Origin: Mesorhizobium comanense
GTDB lineage: Bacteria; Pseudomonadota; Alphaproteobacteria; Rhizobiales; Rhizobiaceae
Direction: 5' to 3'
NCBI RefSeq assembly: GCF_005503535.1
Contig: NZ_SCNN01000021.1
Span: 51,023-115,022, forward strand
DNA length: 64,000 nucleotides
Below are positions 34,342 to 42,483 of the stretch, one piece after another (the stretch's first letter is position 1; each line of letters starts with the position of its first letter). The position numbers were made by a program, and so were the translations under genes. The notes below the pieces were generated by a model, which made no database searches, was not told the origin of the DNA, and was given only the letters and a program-made list of their open reading frames with translations.

Positions 34342-35517
34342 ATGTCGAACACTGATCAAGCCGTACCATTGCCGGCAGCGGCGCGCGCGCCGATCCCTGC
34401 CCTGGCCTACCTGTTGACCGGATGCATTGCCGTGATCGGCTCCAACTCACTGGTGCTTGGTCCTATCGCGCCCGCCGTTGCCTCGTCTTTCGCCACCAGC
34501 GTGCCGGCGGTCATGATGGCGGCGGCCGCCTTTGGGCTCGGCACCTCGGCAAGCGCCCTGTTCCTGGCCCGCTATATCGACCGCATCGGCGCCCGGCGCA
34601 TGCTGCAGGCGGCGTTGCTGACGCTGGCCGCGGCGCTGGTCGCAAGCGCGCTGGCACCGGCGGTGATAGCCTTGGTCGCGGCACAGCTTCTCGCCGGCAT
34701 TGCCGCCGGCATCGCGATGCCGGCAATCTATGCCAGTGCGGCGGCCATTGCCCCGCCCGGACGGGAAAGCGGCACGATCGGCGTGGTGCTGACCGGATGG
34801 ACGCTCAGCATGGTGGCCGGTGTTTCCCTGTCGGCGGTGCTTGCCGACCTGGTGCATTGGCGCGCCGTCTTCGCCGCCGTCGCGGTGCTTGCCGCCCTGG
34901 CCTGGACGGGACTGACGATGACCTCGCTCAGCGACGCCAGAAAGGACGGGCCGGCGCCCGCCCCGCTGGAAGCGCTCAGCATTCCCGGCATCATTCCGCT
35001 GCTGGTGGCGTGCGCCGCCTTCATGACCGCTTTCTATGGCGTCTATGGCTATCTCGGCGATCACCTTCATGTCGGGCTGGGAGAGCCGGTCAGCGCCAAC
35101 GGGCTCGCAGCACTTGCCTATGGCCTTGGCTTCGGCACGGCCGCCCTGCTCGACGGCGTCATCGACCGGCTGGGCGCGCACCGCGTCATGCCCTTCGCCT
35201 ATCTTCTCGTCGCAATCGTCTATGTGGCGATTGCCGCCGCGAGCAACAGCTATGGCCTCACCCTCGCCATGGCCGCCGCCTGGGGGCTTGCCAATCATTT
35301 CGGACTGAACGTGCTGGTCACGCGCCTCTCGGCACTTGATCCGTCACGGCGAGGCACGATCATGGGGCTGAACAGCGCGGTGACCTATCTGGCGGTGTTC
35401 GTCGGCACCACCGGTTTCGGGCCGCTCTATTCCAGCTTCGGCTTTGCCGTCTGCGCGATGGTCGCCGCACTGCTCATGCTGGTTGCCGCATCGGCGGCGG
35501 CGTGGCGCAGCCGATAG
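34342..35517 (+). CDS. MFS transporter (DHA1-like)
   Basis: A 391-residue major facilitator with twelve predicted membrane segments. The loop between helices 2 and 3 reads ARYIDRIGARRMLQ, the family's GxxxDRxGRR pattern, and helix 5 shows VVLTGWTLSMVAGVSLSAVL (antiporter-like motif C). It most resembles the arabinose/drug efflux AraJ-like group. ATG at 34342 is used; an ATG 24 bases upstream is also in frame. Divergent from the Lrp gene, which likely controls it, perhaps for amino-acid or metabolite export. Confidence 0.85.
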   Translation: MSNTDQAVPLPAAARAPIPALAYLLTGCIAVIGSNSLVLGPIAPAVASSFATSVPAVMMAAAAFGLGTSASALFLARYIDRIGARRMLQAALLTLAAALVASALAPAVIALVAAQLLAGIAAGIAMPAIYASAAAIAPPGRESGTIGVVLTGWTLSMVAGVSLSAVLADLVHWRAVFAAVAVLAALAWTGLTMTSLSDARKDGPAPAPLEALSIPGIIPLLVACAAFMTAFYGVYGYLGDHLHVGLGEPVSANGLAALAYGLGFGTAALLDGVIDRLGAHRVMPFAYLLVAIVYVAIAAASNSYGLTLAMAAAWGLANHFGLNVLVTRLSALDPSRRGTIMGLNSAVTYLAVFVGTTGFGPLYSSFGFAVCAMVAALLMLVAASAAAWRSR

Positions 35518-35622
35518 AGTGATCCTCTCGTCGCATTGCTCCAGTCGATGGAACGTGATTGGCCACCAGCCGCCATCGCGGTTGACAGCGGCATGGCTAT
35601 CCTCACATACAGAGCCGTTAAT

Positions 35623-35760
35623 GTTCTCAGGGCGGGGTGAAAGTCCCCACCGGCGGTAAGGGCCTCAAGCCCAAGCCCGCGAGCGCTTTCCGGTTTGGAA
35701 AGGTCAGCAGATCCGGTGTGATTCCGGAGCCGACGGTTAGAGTCCGGATGAAAGAGAACG
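35623..35760 (+). promoter_or_regulatory. FMN riboswitch (RFN element) upstream of ribH2
   Basis: All conserved parts of the FMN aptamer are present in order: GTTCTCAGGGCGGGGTGAAA at the 5' end, CCCCACCGGCGGTAA, the variable GCCCGCGAGCG arm, GTCAGCAGATCCGGT, then GATTCCGGAGCCGACGGTTA and GTCCGGATGAAAGAGAAC closing the basal stem. It ends 79 bases before the ribH2 start. FMN binding would lower expression of that gene by termination or by hiding the ribosome site; which one is not resolved by eye. Confidence 0.95.
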
Positions 35761-35839
35761 AACGGAAGACGGACCGCTCCGGCGGGCCGCATTTCGTATC
35801 GTGCGTCCTGATTCTGGTTCGAAACGGAAGGATGGACCC

Positions 35840-36313
35840 ATGAATCAGCATTCCCACAAAGACTATGAAACGACCCGCATCGCCGTCATCAGGGCGCGCT
35901 GGCACGCCGACATCGTCGACCAGTGCGTGCAGGCTTTCCAGGCGGAGATGGCGCAGTTTGGCGGTGAACGCTTCGCCGTCGATGTCTTCGACGTGCCCGG
36001 CGCCTACGAAATCCCGCTGCACGCCAAGACGCTGGCGCAGACCGGCCGCTATGCCGCGATCCTCGGCACGGCCTTCGTCGTCAATGGCGGCATCTACCGG
36101 CATGAGTTCGTCGCCAGCGCCGTCATCGACGGCATGATGCACGTACAGCTGTCGACCGGCGTGCCGGTGCTTTCGGCGGTGCTGACGCCGCACAATTATC
36201 ACGACAGCGCGGAGCATCACCGTTTCTTCTTCGAGCACTTCACGGTCAAGGGCAAGGAAGCGGCCAAGGCCTGCGTCGAAATCCTCGCCGCCCGCGAAAA
36301 GATCGCTGCGTGA
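35840..36313 (+). CDS. ribH: 6,7-Dimethyl-8-ribityllumazine synthase, type II (RibH2)
   Basis: Joins 5-amino-6-ribitylaminouracil and 3,4-dihydroxy-2-butanone 4-phosphate in the penultimate step of riboflavin synthesis. The 157-residue protein has the type-II (Brucella/Mesorhizobium, decameric) features: IAVIRARWHADIVDQCVQAF, FDVPGAYEIPLHAKTLAQTG, GTAFVVNGGIYRHEFVA and VLTPHNYHD with the catalytic histidine. No other rib gene is adjacent; rhizobia carry a second, housekeeping ribH elsewhere. An FMN riboswitch stands upstream, so it is made when flavin is short. Start ATG at 35840 follows GGAAGGATG-rich sequence. Confidence 0.95.
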   Translation: MNQHSHKDYETTRIAVIRARWHADIVDQCVQAFQAEMAQFGGERFAVDVFDVPGAYEIPLHAKTLAQTGRYAAILGTAFVVNGGIYRHEFVASAVIDGMMHVQLSTGVPVLSAVLTPHNYHDSAEHHRFFFEHFTVKGKEAAKACVEILAAREKIAA

Positions 36314-36388
36314 AGCGCTGATGTCGGGGTGGAAATCCCGGTAACAGACTGTAGTATCTCGGGAAATACCGAGTTCGGGAGGATGCCG

Positions 36389-37396
36389 GTGCAGACCAAG
36401 AAGATCATCAATGACGGCAACCGCGCCGTCGACGAGATGCTCGAAGGGGTCCTCGCCGCGCATCCCCGCCATCTCAGGAGCGCGGACGGCAGTCCGCGCT
36501 CGATCATTGCCCGCGACGGGCCGCGCGCCGGCAAGGTCGGGCTGGTGATCGGCGGCGGCTCCGGCCATGAGCCGACCTTTCTCGGCTTCGTCGGCAAGGG
36601 GCTGGCGGACGCGGCGGCAATCGGCAATGTCTTTGCTTCGCCGCCGCCCGATCCGATCCTCGAATGCGCCAAGGCGGTCAGTGGCGGCGCCGGCGTGCTG
36701 TTCATGTACGGCAACTATGCCGGCGACGTGATGAATTTCGACATGGCGGCCGAGATGGCTGCCATGGACGATATCGAGGTGCGTACGGTGCTGACCACCG
36801 ACGATGTCGCCTCGGCGCCGCGCGACCAGCGGGACAGGCGACGCGGCGTCGCCGGCAATTTCTTCGTCTTCAAGGCGGCGGGCGCGGCCTGCGACCTCAT
36901 GCTCTCCCTCGACGAGTGCGAGCGCATCGCGCGCAAGGCCAACGACCACACCTTCACCATGGGCGTGGCGCTGTCGCCCTGCTCGCTGCCGCAGACGCGG
37001 CGGCCGAATTTCGACATCGGCACCGACGAGATGGAAATCGGCATGGGCATCCACGGCGAGCCCGGCATCGCGCGCGGCAAGCTGCGGACGGCGGACGAGA
37101 TCGCCGACGAGATGCTGGACAAGATCCTCGCCGAGATGGCGCCCAGGCACGGCGACAAGGTCGCGGTGCTGGTCAATTCCCTGGGGTCGACCCCACTGAT
37201 GGAGCTCTACATCATGAACCGGCGCGTCATGCAGCGGCTCGATGCGATCGGCGTTTCGGTCCACGCGACCTGGGTCGGCAATTACTGCACGTCGCTGGAG
37301 ATGGCCGGCGCCTCGGTGACGCTGTTTCATCTGGATGACGAGTTGCAAACGATGCTCGACCATCCCTGTGAATGCGCCATGTTCCGTGCCGGCTGA
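36389..37396 (+). CDS. dhaK: Dihydroxyacetone kinase subunit DhaK-like
   Basis: A 335-residue DhaK-domain protein that holds a small ketose covalently on a histidine for phosphorylation. Motifs: KKIINDGNRAVDEMLEG at the start, VGLVIGGGSGHEPTFLGFVG, GNVFASPPPDPILECAKAV, GVLFMYGNYAGDVMNFD and GMGIHGEPGI containing the substrate-binding histidine. GTG at 36389 is preferred over the ATG at 36383 because GGGAGG then has a six-base spacing. dhaL follows 12 bases downstream. No DhaM/PTS gene is seen. Near TpiA and RpiB genes, a tetrulose such as erythrulose is as likely a substrate as dihydroxyacetone. Confidence 0.88.
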   Translation: MQTKKIINDGNRAVDEMLEGVLAAHPRHLRSADGSPRSIIARDGPRAGKVGLVIGGGSGHEPTFLGFVGKGLADAAAIGNVFASPPPDPILECAKAVSGGAGVLFMYGNYAGDVMNFDMAAEMAAMDDIEVRTVLTTDDVASAPRDQRDRRRGVAGNFFVFKAAGAACDLMLSLDECERIARKANDHTFTMGVALSPCSLPQTRRPNFDIGTDEMEIGMGIHGEPGIARGKLRTADEIADEMLDKILAEMAPRHGDKVAVLVNSLGSTPLMELYIMNRRVMQRLDAIGVSVHATWVGNYCTSLEMAGASVTLFHLDDELQTMLDHPCECAMFRAG

Positions 37397-37408
37397 GGAA
37401 ACATGTAG

Positions 37409-38047
37409 ATGACGGGCATCGGCACGGCGGACCTGAAGAAAATGTTCGATGCCATCGCGGCGGCAATCGAGGCCGACAGGGATCGGCTGTGCCAGCTCGA
37501 CGGCGTCATCGGCGACGCCGACCACGGCATCGCCATGGCGCTGGGCTTCAACGCGGTGCGCGATGCACTGGCGCCGCTCGATCTTTCAGCGATCGAGCCG
37601 ACCGCGCTGCTCAACATGGCGGCGAAGTCATTCCTCAACGCCGTCGGCGCCTCGTCCGGCCCGCTCTACGCGACGGCCTTCATGCGCGCGGCGGCCGCCG
37701 TCAAGGGCAAGGCGACGCTCACGGATGCGGAATTCGTCGCCCTGTTCCAGGCGATGGCGCAAGGCATCAAGGATCGCGGCAAGGCGGAGCTCGGCGAAAA
37801 GACGATGGTCGATGCCTGGCAACCGGCGACCGAAGCGGCCGCCGCCACGCATGCCGCCGGCAAACCCCTGGCCGAAAGCCTTCAGGCTGCGCTGGCCGCC
37901 GCCGAGCGCGGCGCGGAGGCGACCAAGGACATGGTCGCTGCCAAGGGCCGCTCGTCGCGGCTCGGCGAGCGATCGCTTGGCCACATCGATCCGGGCGCGG
38001 CGTCGGCCGTCACCGTCATCGGCGCCATGGTGAAGAGCCTCGGCTGA
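37409..38047 (+). CDS. dhaL: Dihydroxyacetone kinase subunit DhaL-like
   Basis: A 212-residue nucleotide-binding subunit. It has the magnesium-nucleotide motif LDGVIGDADHGIAMALGF (about residues 30-47), FLNAVGASSGPLYATAF, KTMVDAWQPATEAA and the C-terminal RSSRLGERSLGHIDPGA, all as in DhaL. It transfers phosphate to the ketose on DhaK; in PTS-linked systems DhaM recharges bound ADP, but none is adjacent, so either ATP exchange or a DhaM elsewhere is needed. GAGGA precedes the ATG. Convergent with the autotransporter gene, with a hairpin between. Confidence 0.9.
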   Translation: MTGIGTADLKKMFDAIAAAIEADRDRLCQLDGVIGDADHGIAMALGFNAVRDALAPLDLSAIEPTALLNMAAKSFLNAVGASSGPLYATAFMRAAAAVKGKATLTDAEFVALFQAMAQGIKDRGKAELGEKTMVDAWQPATEAAAATHAAGKPLAESLQAALAAAERGAEATKDMVAAKGRSSRLGERSLGHIDPGAASAVTVIGAMVKSLG

Positions 38048-38094
38048 GCCCTGCGCCCGAGCAGCCATCGGGCGGCGCGGCGTTGCAAGCAACT

Positions 38095-38125
38095 GGTGGG
38101 ACGCTCCGATCGGAAGCGCCCCACC
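38095..38125. terminator. Bidirectional hairpin between dhaL and the autotransporter gene
   Basis: Stem GGTGGG (38095-38100) with CCCACC (38120-38125), one mismatch, then CGCT with AGCG around CCGATCGGA. It sits in the 112-base gap between two converging genes, where a shared terminator is expected. No T-run follows on either strand, so strength is doubtful. Confidence 0.45.
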
Positions 38126-38159
38126 GTCCATTGCCGGATTTCAGCCGCCCCGGCGCGAC

Positions 38160-40085
38160 CTACAGCTTCAGATCGAAGTTGATCTTGAAGGCATGACCCT
38201 GGGCCTCCCTGGCGATCTGCCCGGAATAGGATGCGCCAAGCGTCGCATTGGACGACAGGGATACATCGAAGCCGGCTTCGATCGCCAGTGCATCGCGCGC
38301 GATCGGCACGCCTGAAATGGTGAAGGACGCTCCGCTGTTGAAACCCAGATCGGAGGTCGGGCCGACCTCGCCATAGGCATGCTGCCAGCCCAGCATGCCA
38401 TGCAGGGCCGCCTTGGTCGTCCCGGTGTCCAACTGGCTCGAAGCGCGGACGCCGAATGTCGAGAAGGTGTTTTCGGTCGCCATTTTCTGTGCCGTCAGCG
38501 CCGAAGTCGTGCCGCCGGTCTCGGCAAAGCCATCCGTGTTCAGATTGACATAAGCGAGATTGGCAAAGGGCTCGAAGGCATTGCGGCCGGCGTCGAACCG
38601 GTAGGAAAGCTCGCTGAAGGCCTGCGCCGTCGCGGCATTGTAGTCCGCCGAGAGGCTCTCGCTGAAGGCAGGGAAAACCACGTTGCGCCGGGTTTCGATG
38701 TCATGCCAGCCATAGATCGCGCCGGCGCGGAAGCCGACCTGCCCCAGCTGCGTGCCGGCATAGACGCCGAGATTGTAGTTGTCGCTCGAGCCCGATGAGG
38801 CACGATCGGCAACATCGAAGCTAGAATGGCTGTAGCCGCCAAGCACACCGAGCCGCCAGTTCCCGACAGGTGCGTCCGCGCCACCAACGAACCCTGTAGT
38901 GTTGCGGCCGAACGCGGCGGCATCGCCGAAGCCCTTCGTATCGCCGGTCATCGTCAGCGCCTCGCTCCAGATCACGATGCCATCGGCGTTGGCCGGGCCG
39001 GCATGGATGCCGCCGGCATCGATGCTGGCGGTCGTCAGGACGGGAGCGGAGACGGCATCGAAGGCGGATTGCAGCCTTCGGTTCGCAGCATCCCGCGCGA
39101 AGCGGCTGTCATCGACAAGCGCGCCGTTGATGTCGGCATGGATCTCGCCGGACAGCGCGTTTCCGTAGGGGCGAAGATAGCGATAGAAGCCGACGGCCTC
39201 CACGGTGGGGTCACTCTCGAGCGCCTCCCGGTTGAGGATATACATCGACCAGCCGTCCTTCGTCTGGTTGAAGGAAAGCCCTTCGACCTCCTGCTCGCGG
39301 CCGATGTTCAGATTGCCCAGGACCTCGACTTTGCCGGTCTTGAGGTTGGCCCGGTAAATGGTCTTCTCGTCATTGTCGGTGGAGAAATACATCCAGCCGT
39401 CGAGAAGCTTGCCGCCCTGCGCCTGGTCGATGGTCTGCGACAGCGGGATGTATTCCTTGAAGCTCCAGTCCGACAAATTGTAGACGGCCAATTCTGTCGC
39501 GTTCCCATAGGCCATGCCGTAGCCGAGGCCGTTCTTGGCGTCGACTGCAACCCAGCTGGCGATGTCATGGGTCCCGTTGGGCGGGTTGAGCGAAAAGGCC
39601 TGGCCGGTGTAGCTCATGTCGCTGGCGCGATAGATCGCGAAAACCGGGTGGTCATATTTACCGCCGGTACTCGGATCGCGCTGGCTCGTGTCCAGCGAAA
39701 TGTAGAGAAGCCCATTGGCATAGTCGATATCGCCAATATGGTTCAGCCCCATGCTTGAGAGTTCGGACGGAAGCTTGAGAACGTCGGGAATGGCGGGCGA
39801 AACGGTCAGGGACGGATTGTAGTTCTTGTCCGTGCGCTCGAGGATGTTGGTGCCGGAGAAGTACCAGTTGGTGCCATCGGTGGTCACGCCCTGCTGCTTG
39901 GACGTTATGGCGCTGCCGGTAAAGGTCGTCTTCTCGACCATGATCCACGGCTCGACGGCAAAGGCAGGCGCCGATGTCAGAGTAAGGGCGCTGGACAGCA
40001 AAAAGCAGGAAGTTATGGTTTTCGGAATGCAGGCCGCACGCTCAAGAGCGGCTTTGCTGATCTGATCAATCATTTTGGGAGGCAT
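38160..40085 (-). CDS. Autotransporter with compact non-repetitive passenger domain
   Basis: A 641-residue type V secretion protein. An extended signal peptide (residues 1-43, ending SAPAFA) leads to a passenger of only about 300 residues, rich in short strands with repeated ItYr/GLLYISL/GWMYFST-like blocks, suggestive of a beta-propeller (YANGLLYISLDTSQ, GKLLDGWMYFSTDNDEKT, LSFNQTKDGWSMYILNR). The last 270 residues form the outer-membrane autotransporter barrel (FVGGADAPVGNWRLGVLGGY, NYNLGVYAGTQLGQVGFRAG) ending in hydrophobic NFDLKL. Start ATG at 40085 or 40073. Passenger function unknown; no protease or adhesin motif seen. Divergent from a GntR gene. Confidence 0.82.
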   Translation of the reverse strand: MPPKMIDQISKAALERAACIPKTITSCFLLSSALTLTSAPAFAVEPWIMVEKTTFTGSAITSKQQGVTTDGTNWYFSGTNILERTDKNYNPSLTVSPAIPDVLKLPSELSSMGLNHIGDIDYANGLLYISLDTSQRDPSTGGKYDHPVFAIYRASDMSYTGQAFSLNPPNGTHDIASWVAVDAKNGLGYGMAYGNATELAVYNLSDWSFKEYIPLSQTIDQAQGGKLLDGWMYFSTDNDEKTIYRANLKTGKVEVLGNLNIGREQEVEGLSFNQTKDGWSMYILNREALESDPTVEAVGFYRYLRPYGNALSGEIHADINGALVDDSRFARDAANRRLQSAFDAVSAPVLTTASIDAGGIHAGPANADGIVIWSEALTMTGDTKGFGDAAAFGRNTTGFVGGADAPVGNWRLGVLGGYSHSSFDVADRASSGSSDNYNLGVYAGTQLGQVGFRAGAIYGWHDIETRRNVVFPAFSESLSADYNAATAQAFSELSYRFDAGRNAFEPFANLAYVNLNTDGFAETGGTTSALTAQKMATENTFSTFGVRASSQLDTGTTKAALHGMLGWQHAYGEVGPTSDLGFNSGASFTISGVPIARDALAIEAGFDVSLSSNATLGASYSGQIAREAQGHAFKINFDLKL

Positions 40086-40249
40086 TTCTGGCGCGTTCCT
40101 GTTGGTGTGTATGATCGACGGCTCGACGCGCACGCCATCGACCAACGACGGCGATGCGCTGTCGGCGGTGGCAAGACTCGAGATTTTGTGGCTCTTCGGT
40201 GTTGTCTGCGCTTCGGTTCGTCGATCGCTCTGGCGGGAGGTTCAACGAT

Positions 40250-40269
40250 GTGCTCACTAGGGTGAGCAC
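40250..40269. promoter_or_regulatory. Palindrome between the autotransporter and gntR genes
   Basis: GTGCTCAC (40250-40257) and GTGAGCAC (40262-40269), perfect arms with the spacer TAGG. It lies in the 200-base divergent region, 30 bases before the gntR start chosen here. Likely an operator for the adjacent regulator, which could then control itself and the autotransporter; binding is inferred from position. Confidence 0.6.
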
Positions 40270-40298
40270 GTGACAATCGTATGAATAATGGGAATAGT

Positions 40299-41069
40299 AT
40301 GAAGAATCCGACGACCTTTCTCCGGGCACCCCGAATGGCGTCGCGCGGCGCTGGCGCATCCCATTCCGGCCTTCATGCCAGGCTGCTCAACGAGATCGGG
40401 CTGAGCATCGTTCGCGGTGAGCTGATCCCCGGCGATCAGCTACCGAACGGCGACGACTGGAGCGCCTCCTATGGCGCGAGCCGCACCGGCTTGCGCGAGG
40501 TCGTCAAGGTTCTGGCGGGCAAGGGCATGGTGGAAATGCGCCCGCGCACGGGGACCCGGGTGCGCCCGCGCAAGGACTGGAATTTTCTCGACCCCGACGT
40601 GCTGCTCTGGCGTTTTGGCTCGAGAACGACGGCGGAGGAGGCCCGCTCCCTGTTCGAGCTTCGCCGCGCCATCGAACCGACGGCCGGCGCGCTGGCAGCG
40701 GAGCGCGCCAGTCCGGAACAAATCGCCGAGCTGAGGACAATCCTCGAAGAGATGGAAAACGCCGGCGACGACGGCGAACGCTTCGCGATACCGGACCTGG
40801 CCTTCCACCAGGCGATCCTGCACATGTCGGGCAACGAACTGATCGGCTCGCTCGCCGCTCTTATCGAGACCGCTCTGGTGATAAGCTTCCGGCTTTCGGA
40901 CGACAATCCGGATGGCCAGCGCCATTCGCTCGGACTGCACCGGCAGATTGTCGAGAATATCGAAAAGCGCGATCCCGCGGCCACCAGCAAGCTGCTGGTC
41001 GAGCTGCTGGATGGCGCTGAAGGCGATGTGCGGCGCTCCCTCGCCGCAAGGCTCGGCAGGCAGAAATAG
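40299..41069 (+). CDS. GntR-family (FadR/FCD) transcriptional regulator
   Basis: A 256-residue FadR-subfamily regulator. Winged helix: HARLLNEIGLSIVRGELIPG then GASRTGLREVVKVLAGKGMV; effector FCD domain: LFELRRAIEPTAGALAAERA, DLAFHQAILHMSGNELIGSL, LHRQIVENIEKRD with the metal-binding histidines. The ATG at 40299 has GGGA five bases upstream; the ATG at 40281 is a possible earlier start. It faces away from the autotransporter gene, and a 20-base palindrome lies between. The closest metabolic genes are those for tetrulose phosphates and DhaKL, so a sugar acid effector is plausible. Confidence 0.88.
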   Translation: MKNPTTFLRAPRMASRGAGASHSGLHARLLNEIGLSIVRGELIPGDQLPNGDDWSASYGASRTGLREVVKVLAGKGMVEMRPRTGTRVRPRKDWNFLDPDVLLWRFGSRTTAEEARSLFELRRAIEPTAGALAAERASPEQIAELRTILEEMENAGDDGERFAIPDLAFHQAILHMSGNELIGSLAALIETALVISFRLSDDNPDGQRHSLGLHRQIVENIEKRDPAATSKLLVELLDGAEGDVRRSLAARLGRQK

Positions 41070-41146
41070 AAGCCGCGCGGCCTGCTTTGCCGCGCGCGAA
41101 AAGGGTGAACTCGCCTGTGACTATAGCGCGGGCGAGCCTTTGAGGA

Positions 41147-41590
41147 TCATGCGGGTTTTGCCGCGTCGAGCCGGTTGATCGCCTGGACGTTGCCGGCCGA
41201 CGGACCTTTCTCGTCGAATTCGGAAGCAAGCCAGGTGTCGACGATCGCCTTCGCCAGTTCCGGCCCGATGACGCGCGCTCCCATGGTGATGATCTGGGCG
41301 TTGTTGGACTTCGCCGCGCGCTCGGCCGAATAGGTGTCGTGGGTGAGCGCGGCGCGGATGCCCGGCACCTTGTTGGCCGAGATCGAAACGCCGATGCCGG
41401 TGCCGCAGAACAGGATTCCGCGATCGTTCTCGCCATCGACGATCGTCTGAGCGAGTTTCTGTGAGAGGTCGGCATAGAAGCCGGACTGGCTGAGGTCGCT
41501 GACGACAAGGCCGGGTTTGGTGGCGAGATGGGCTGATATGACATCGAGTAGCGGCTTGCCCGCGCTGTCGGCTCCGATGGCTATTTTCAT
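41147..41590 (-). CDS. rpiB: RpiB/LacAB-type sugar-phosphate isomerase (probable erythrulose/erythrose 4-phosphate isomerase)
   Basis: A 147-residue isomerase of the RpiB family: IGADSAGKPLLDVI at the N-terminus, FCGTGIGVSISANKVPGIRA with active-site Cys62 and the anion hole, ALTHDTYSA with His84, and NAQIITMGARVIG. The start ATG at 41590 follows AGGAAGGA. It is the third gene of the operon DeoR-tpiA-rpiB, the order seen in Sinorhizobium erythritol loci, where the RpiB paralogue (EryI) interconverts D-erythrulose 4-phosphate and D-erythrose 4-phosphate. Ribose-5-phosphate isomerase activity is the generic alternative. Confidence 0.88.
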   Translation of the reverse strand: MKIAIGADSAGKPLLDVISAHLATKPGLVVSDLSQSGFYADLSQKLAQTIVDGENDRGILFCGTGIGVSISANKVPGIRAALTHDTYSAERAAKSNNAQIITMGARVIGPELAKAIVDTWLASEFDEKGPSAGNVQAINRLDAAKPA

Positions 41591-41626
41591 GGTCGTGGTC
41601 CTTCCTGACATTTGGGTGCGTTGTTT

Positions 41627-42385
41627 TCAGATCGCCGCCGAAGCACGGCGCAGGATGTCGATGTAGCCTTCGGCCTGCCAGGCCGAGCGACCGATGAAGA
41701 GCCCGTCGATATGGGGCTGGCCGATCAGTTCGGCGGCGTTGCCGGGATTGACGCTGCCACCATAGAGCACCGGCGGTGTCGACGGCAGCAGGCCGCCCGC
41801 GACCTTCTTGATCAGCGCCTGTTGCTTGTCGGCATAGTCTGAGCTGGCCGGAATCCCCTTGTCGCCGATCGCCCAGACAGGCTCATAGGCAAACAATATC
41901 CTGGCCGCCCTCGCCTCGCTTTCGAGGAACTGCAGCGCGCCTTCGACCTGAGCGGTCAGCACCGCATCGGCACCGCCACTCTCGCGCTCGGCCAGCGTCT
42001 CGCCGACACAGATCAGCGTCGTCAGCCCGTGCGTCACGGCGGCCGCCGTCTTCAGGCCCACCATGCGGTCCGTTTCGCCGAAATGCTCGCGCCGCTCGCT
42101 GTGGCCGAGTTCGACCAGATCGAGGCCGCAGTCGTTCAGCATCACCGGGGAGATTTCACCCGTCCAGGCGCCGGCGTCGGCCCAATGCATGTTCTGGGCG
42201 CCGACCTTGACCCGCGTCGCGGCCAGCGCCTGCTTGACCTGCCGAACCGCCGTGAAGGGCGGAATGACGAAAGGCTGGATACGCTCGTCAAATCCGGGGA
42301 CGAAGGCGGCCAGGACCCCGGCGAAATCGAGCGCTTCGGAGAGCGTCTTGTTCATCTTCCAGCTTGTACCGACCCAGTAAACCAC
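41627..42385 (-). CDS. tpiA: Triose-phosphate isomerase paralogue (TpiB/EryH-type)
   Basis: A 252-residue TIM-barrel isomerase. It has the catalytic residues: Lys10 in WVGTSWKMNKTL, His in VELGHSERREHFGE and Glu in FAYEPVWAIGDKG, with the phosphate loop PVLYGGSVNPGNA. The N-terminal motif has Ser where housekeeping TPI has Asn (usual GNWKMNG), a feature I associate with the rhizobial/Brucella tetrulose-phosphate isomerases (EryH), which convert L-erythrulose 1-phosphate to D-erythrulose 4-phosphate. GTG start with AAGGAGAG upstream. Sits between the deoR and rpiB genes, 37 bases from the latter. Confidence 0.9.
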   Translation of the reverse strand: MVYWVGTSWKMNKTLSEALDFAGVLAAFVPGFDERIQPFVIPPFTAVRQVKQALAATRVKVGAQNMHWADAGAWTGEISPVMLNDCGLDLVELGHSERREHFGETDRMVGLKTAAAVTHGLTTLICVGETLAERESGGADAVLTAQVEGALQFLESEARAARILFAYEPVWAIGDKGIPASSDYADKQQALIKKVAGGLLPSTPPVLYGGSVNPGNAAELIGQPHIDGLFIGRSAWQAEGYIDILRRASAAI

Positions 42386-42483
42386 GCTTACTCTCCTTGA
42401 TCCTCAATCCTGAAACGCGACGCGCTTCAGGCCTTGTCTCAATGCTCGTCGCCCTGCCAGACCGGGGTCATGAGCGAGATGCA

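Noticed and set aside
36358..36373. Small hairpin CTCGG-GAAATA-CCGAG before dhaK
   Set aside because: Only five base pairs; likely chance in GC-rich DNA, though it lies close to the ribosome site of dhaK.
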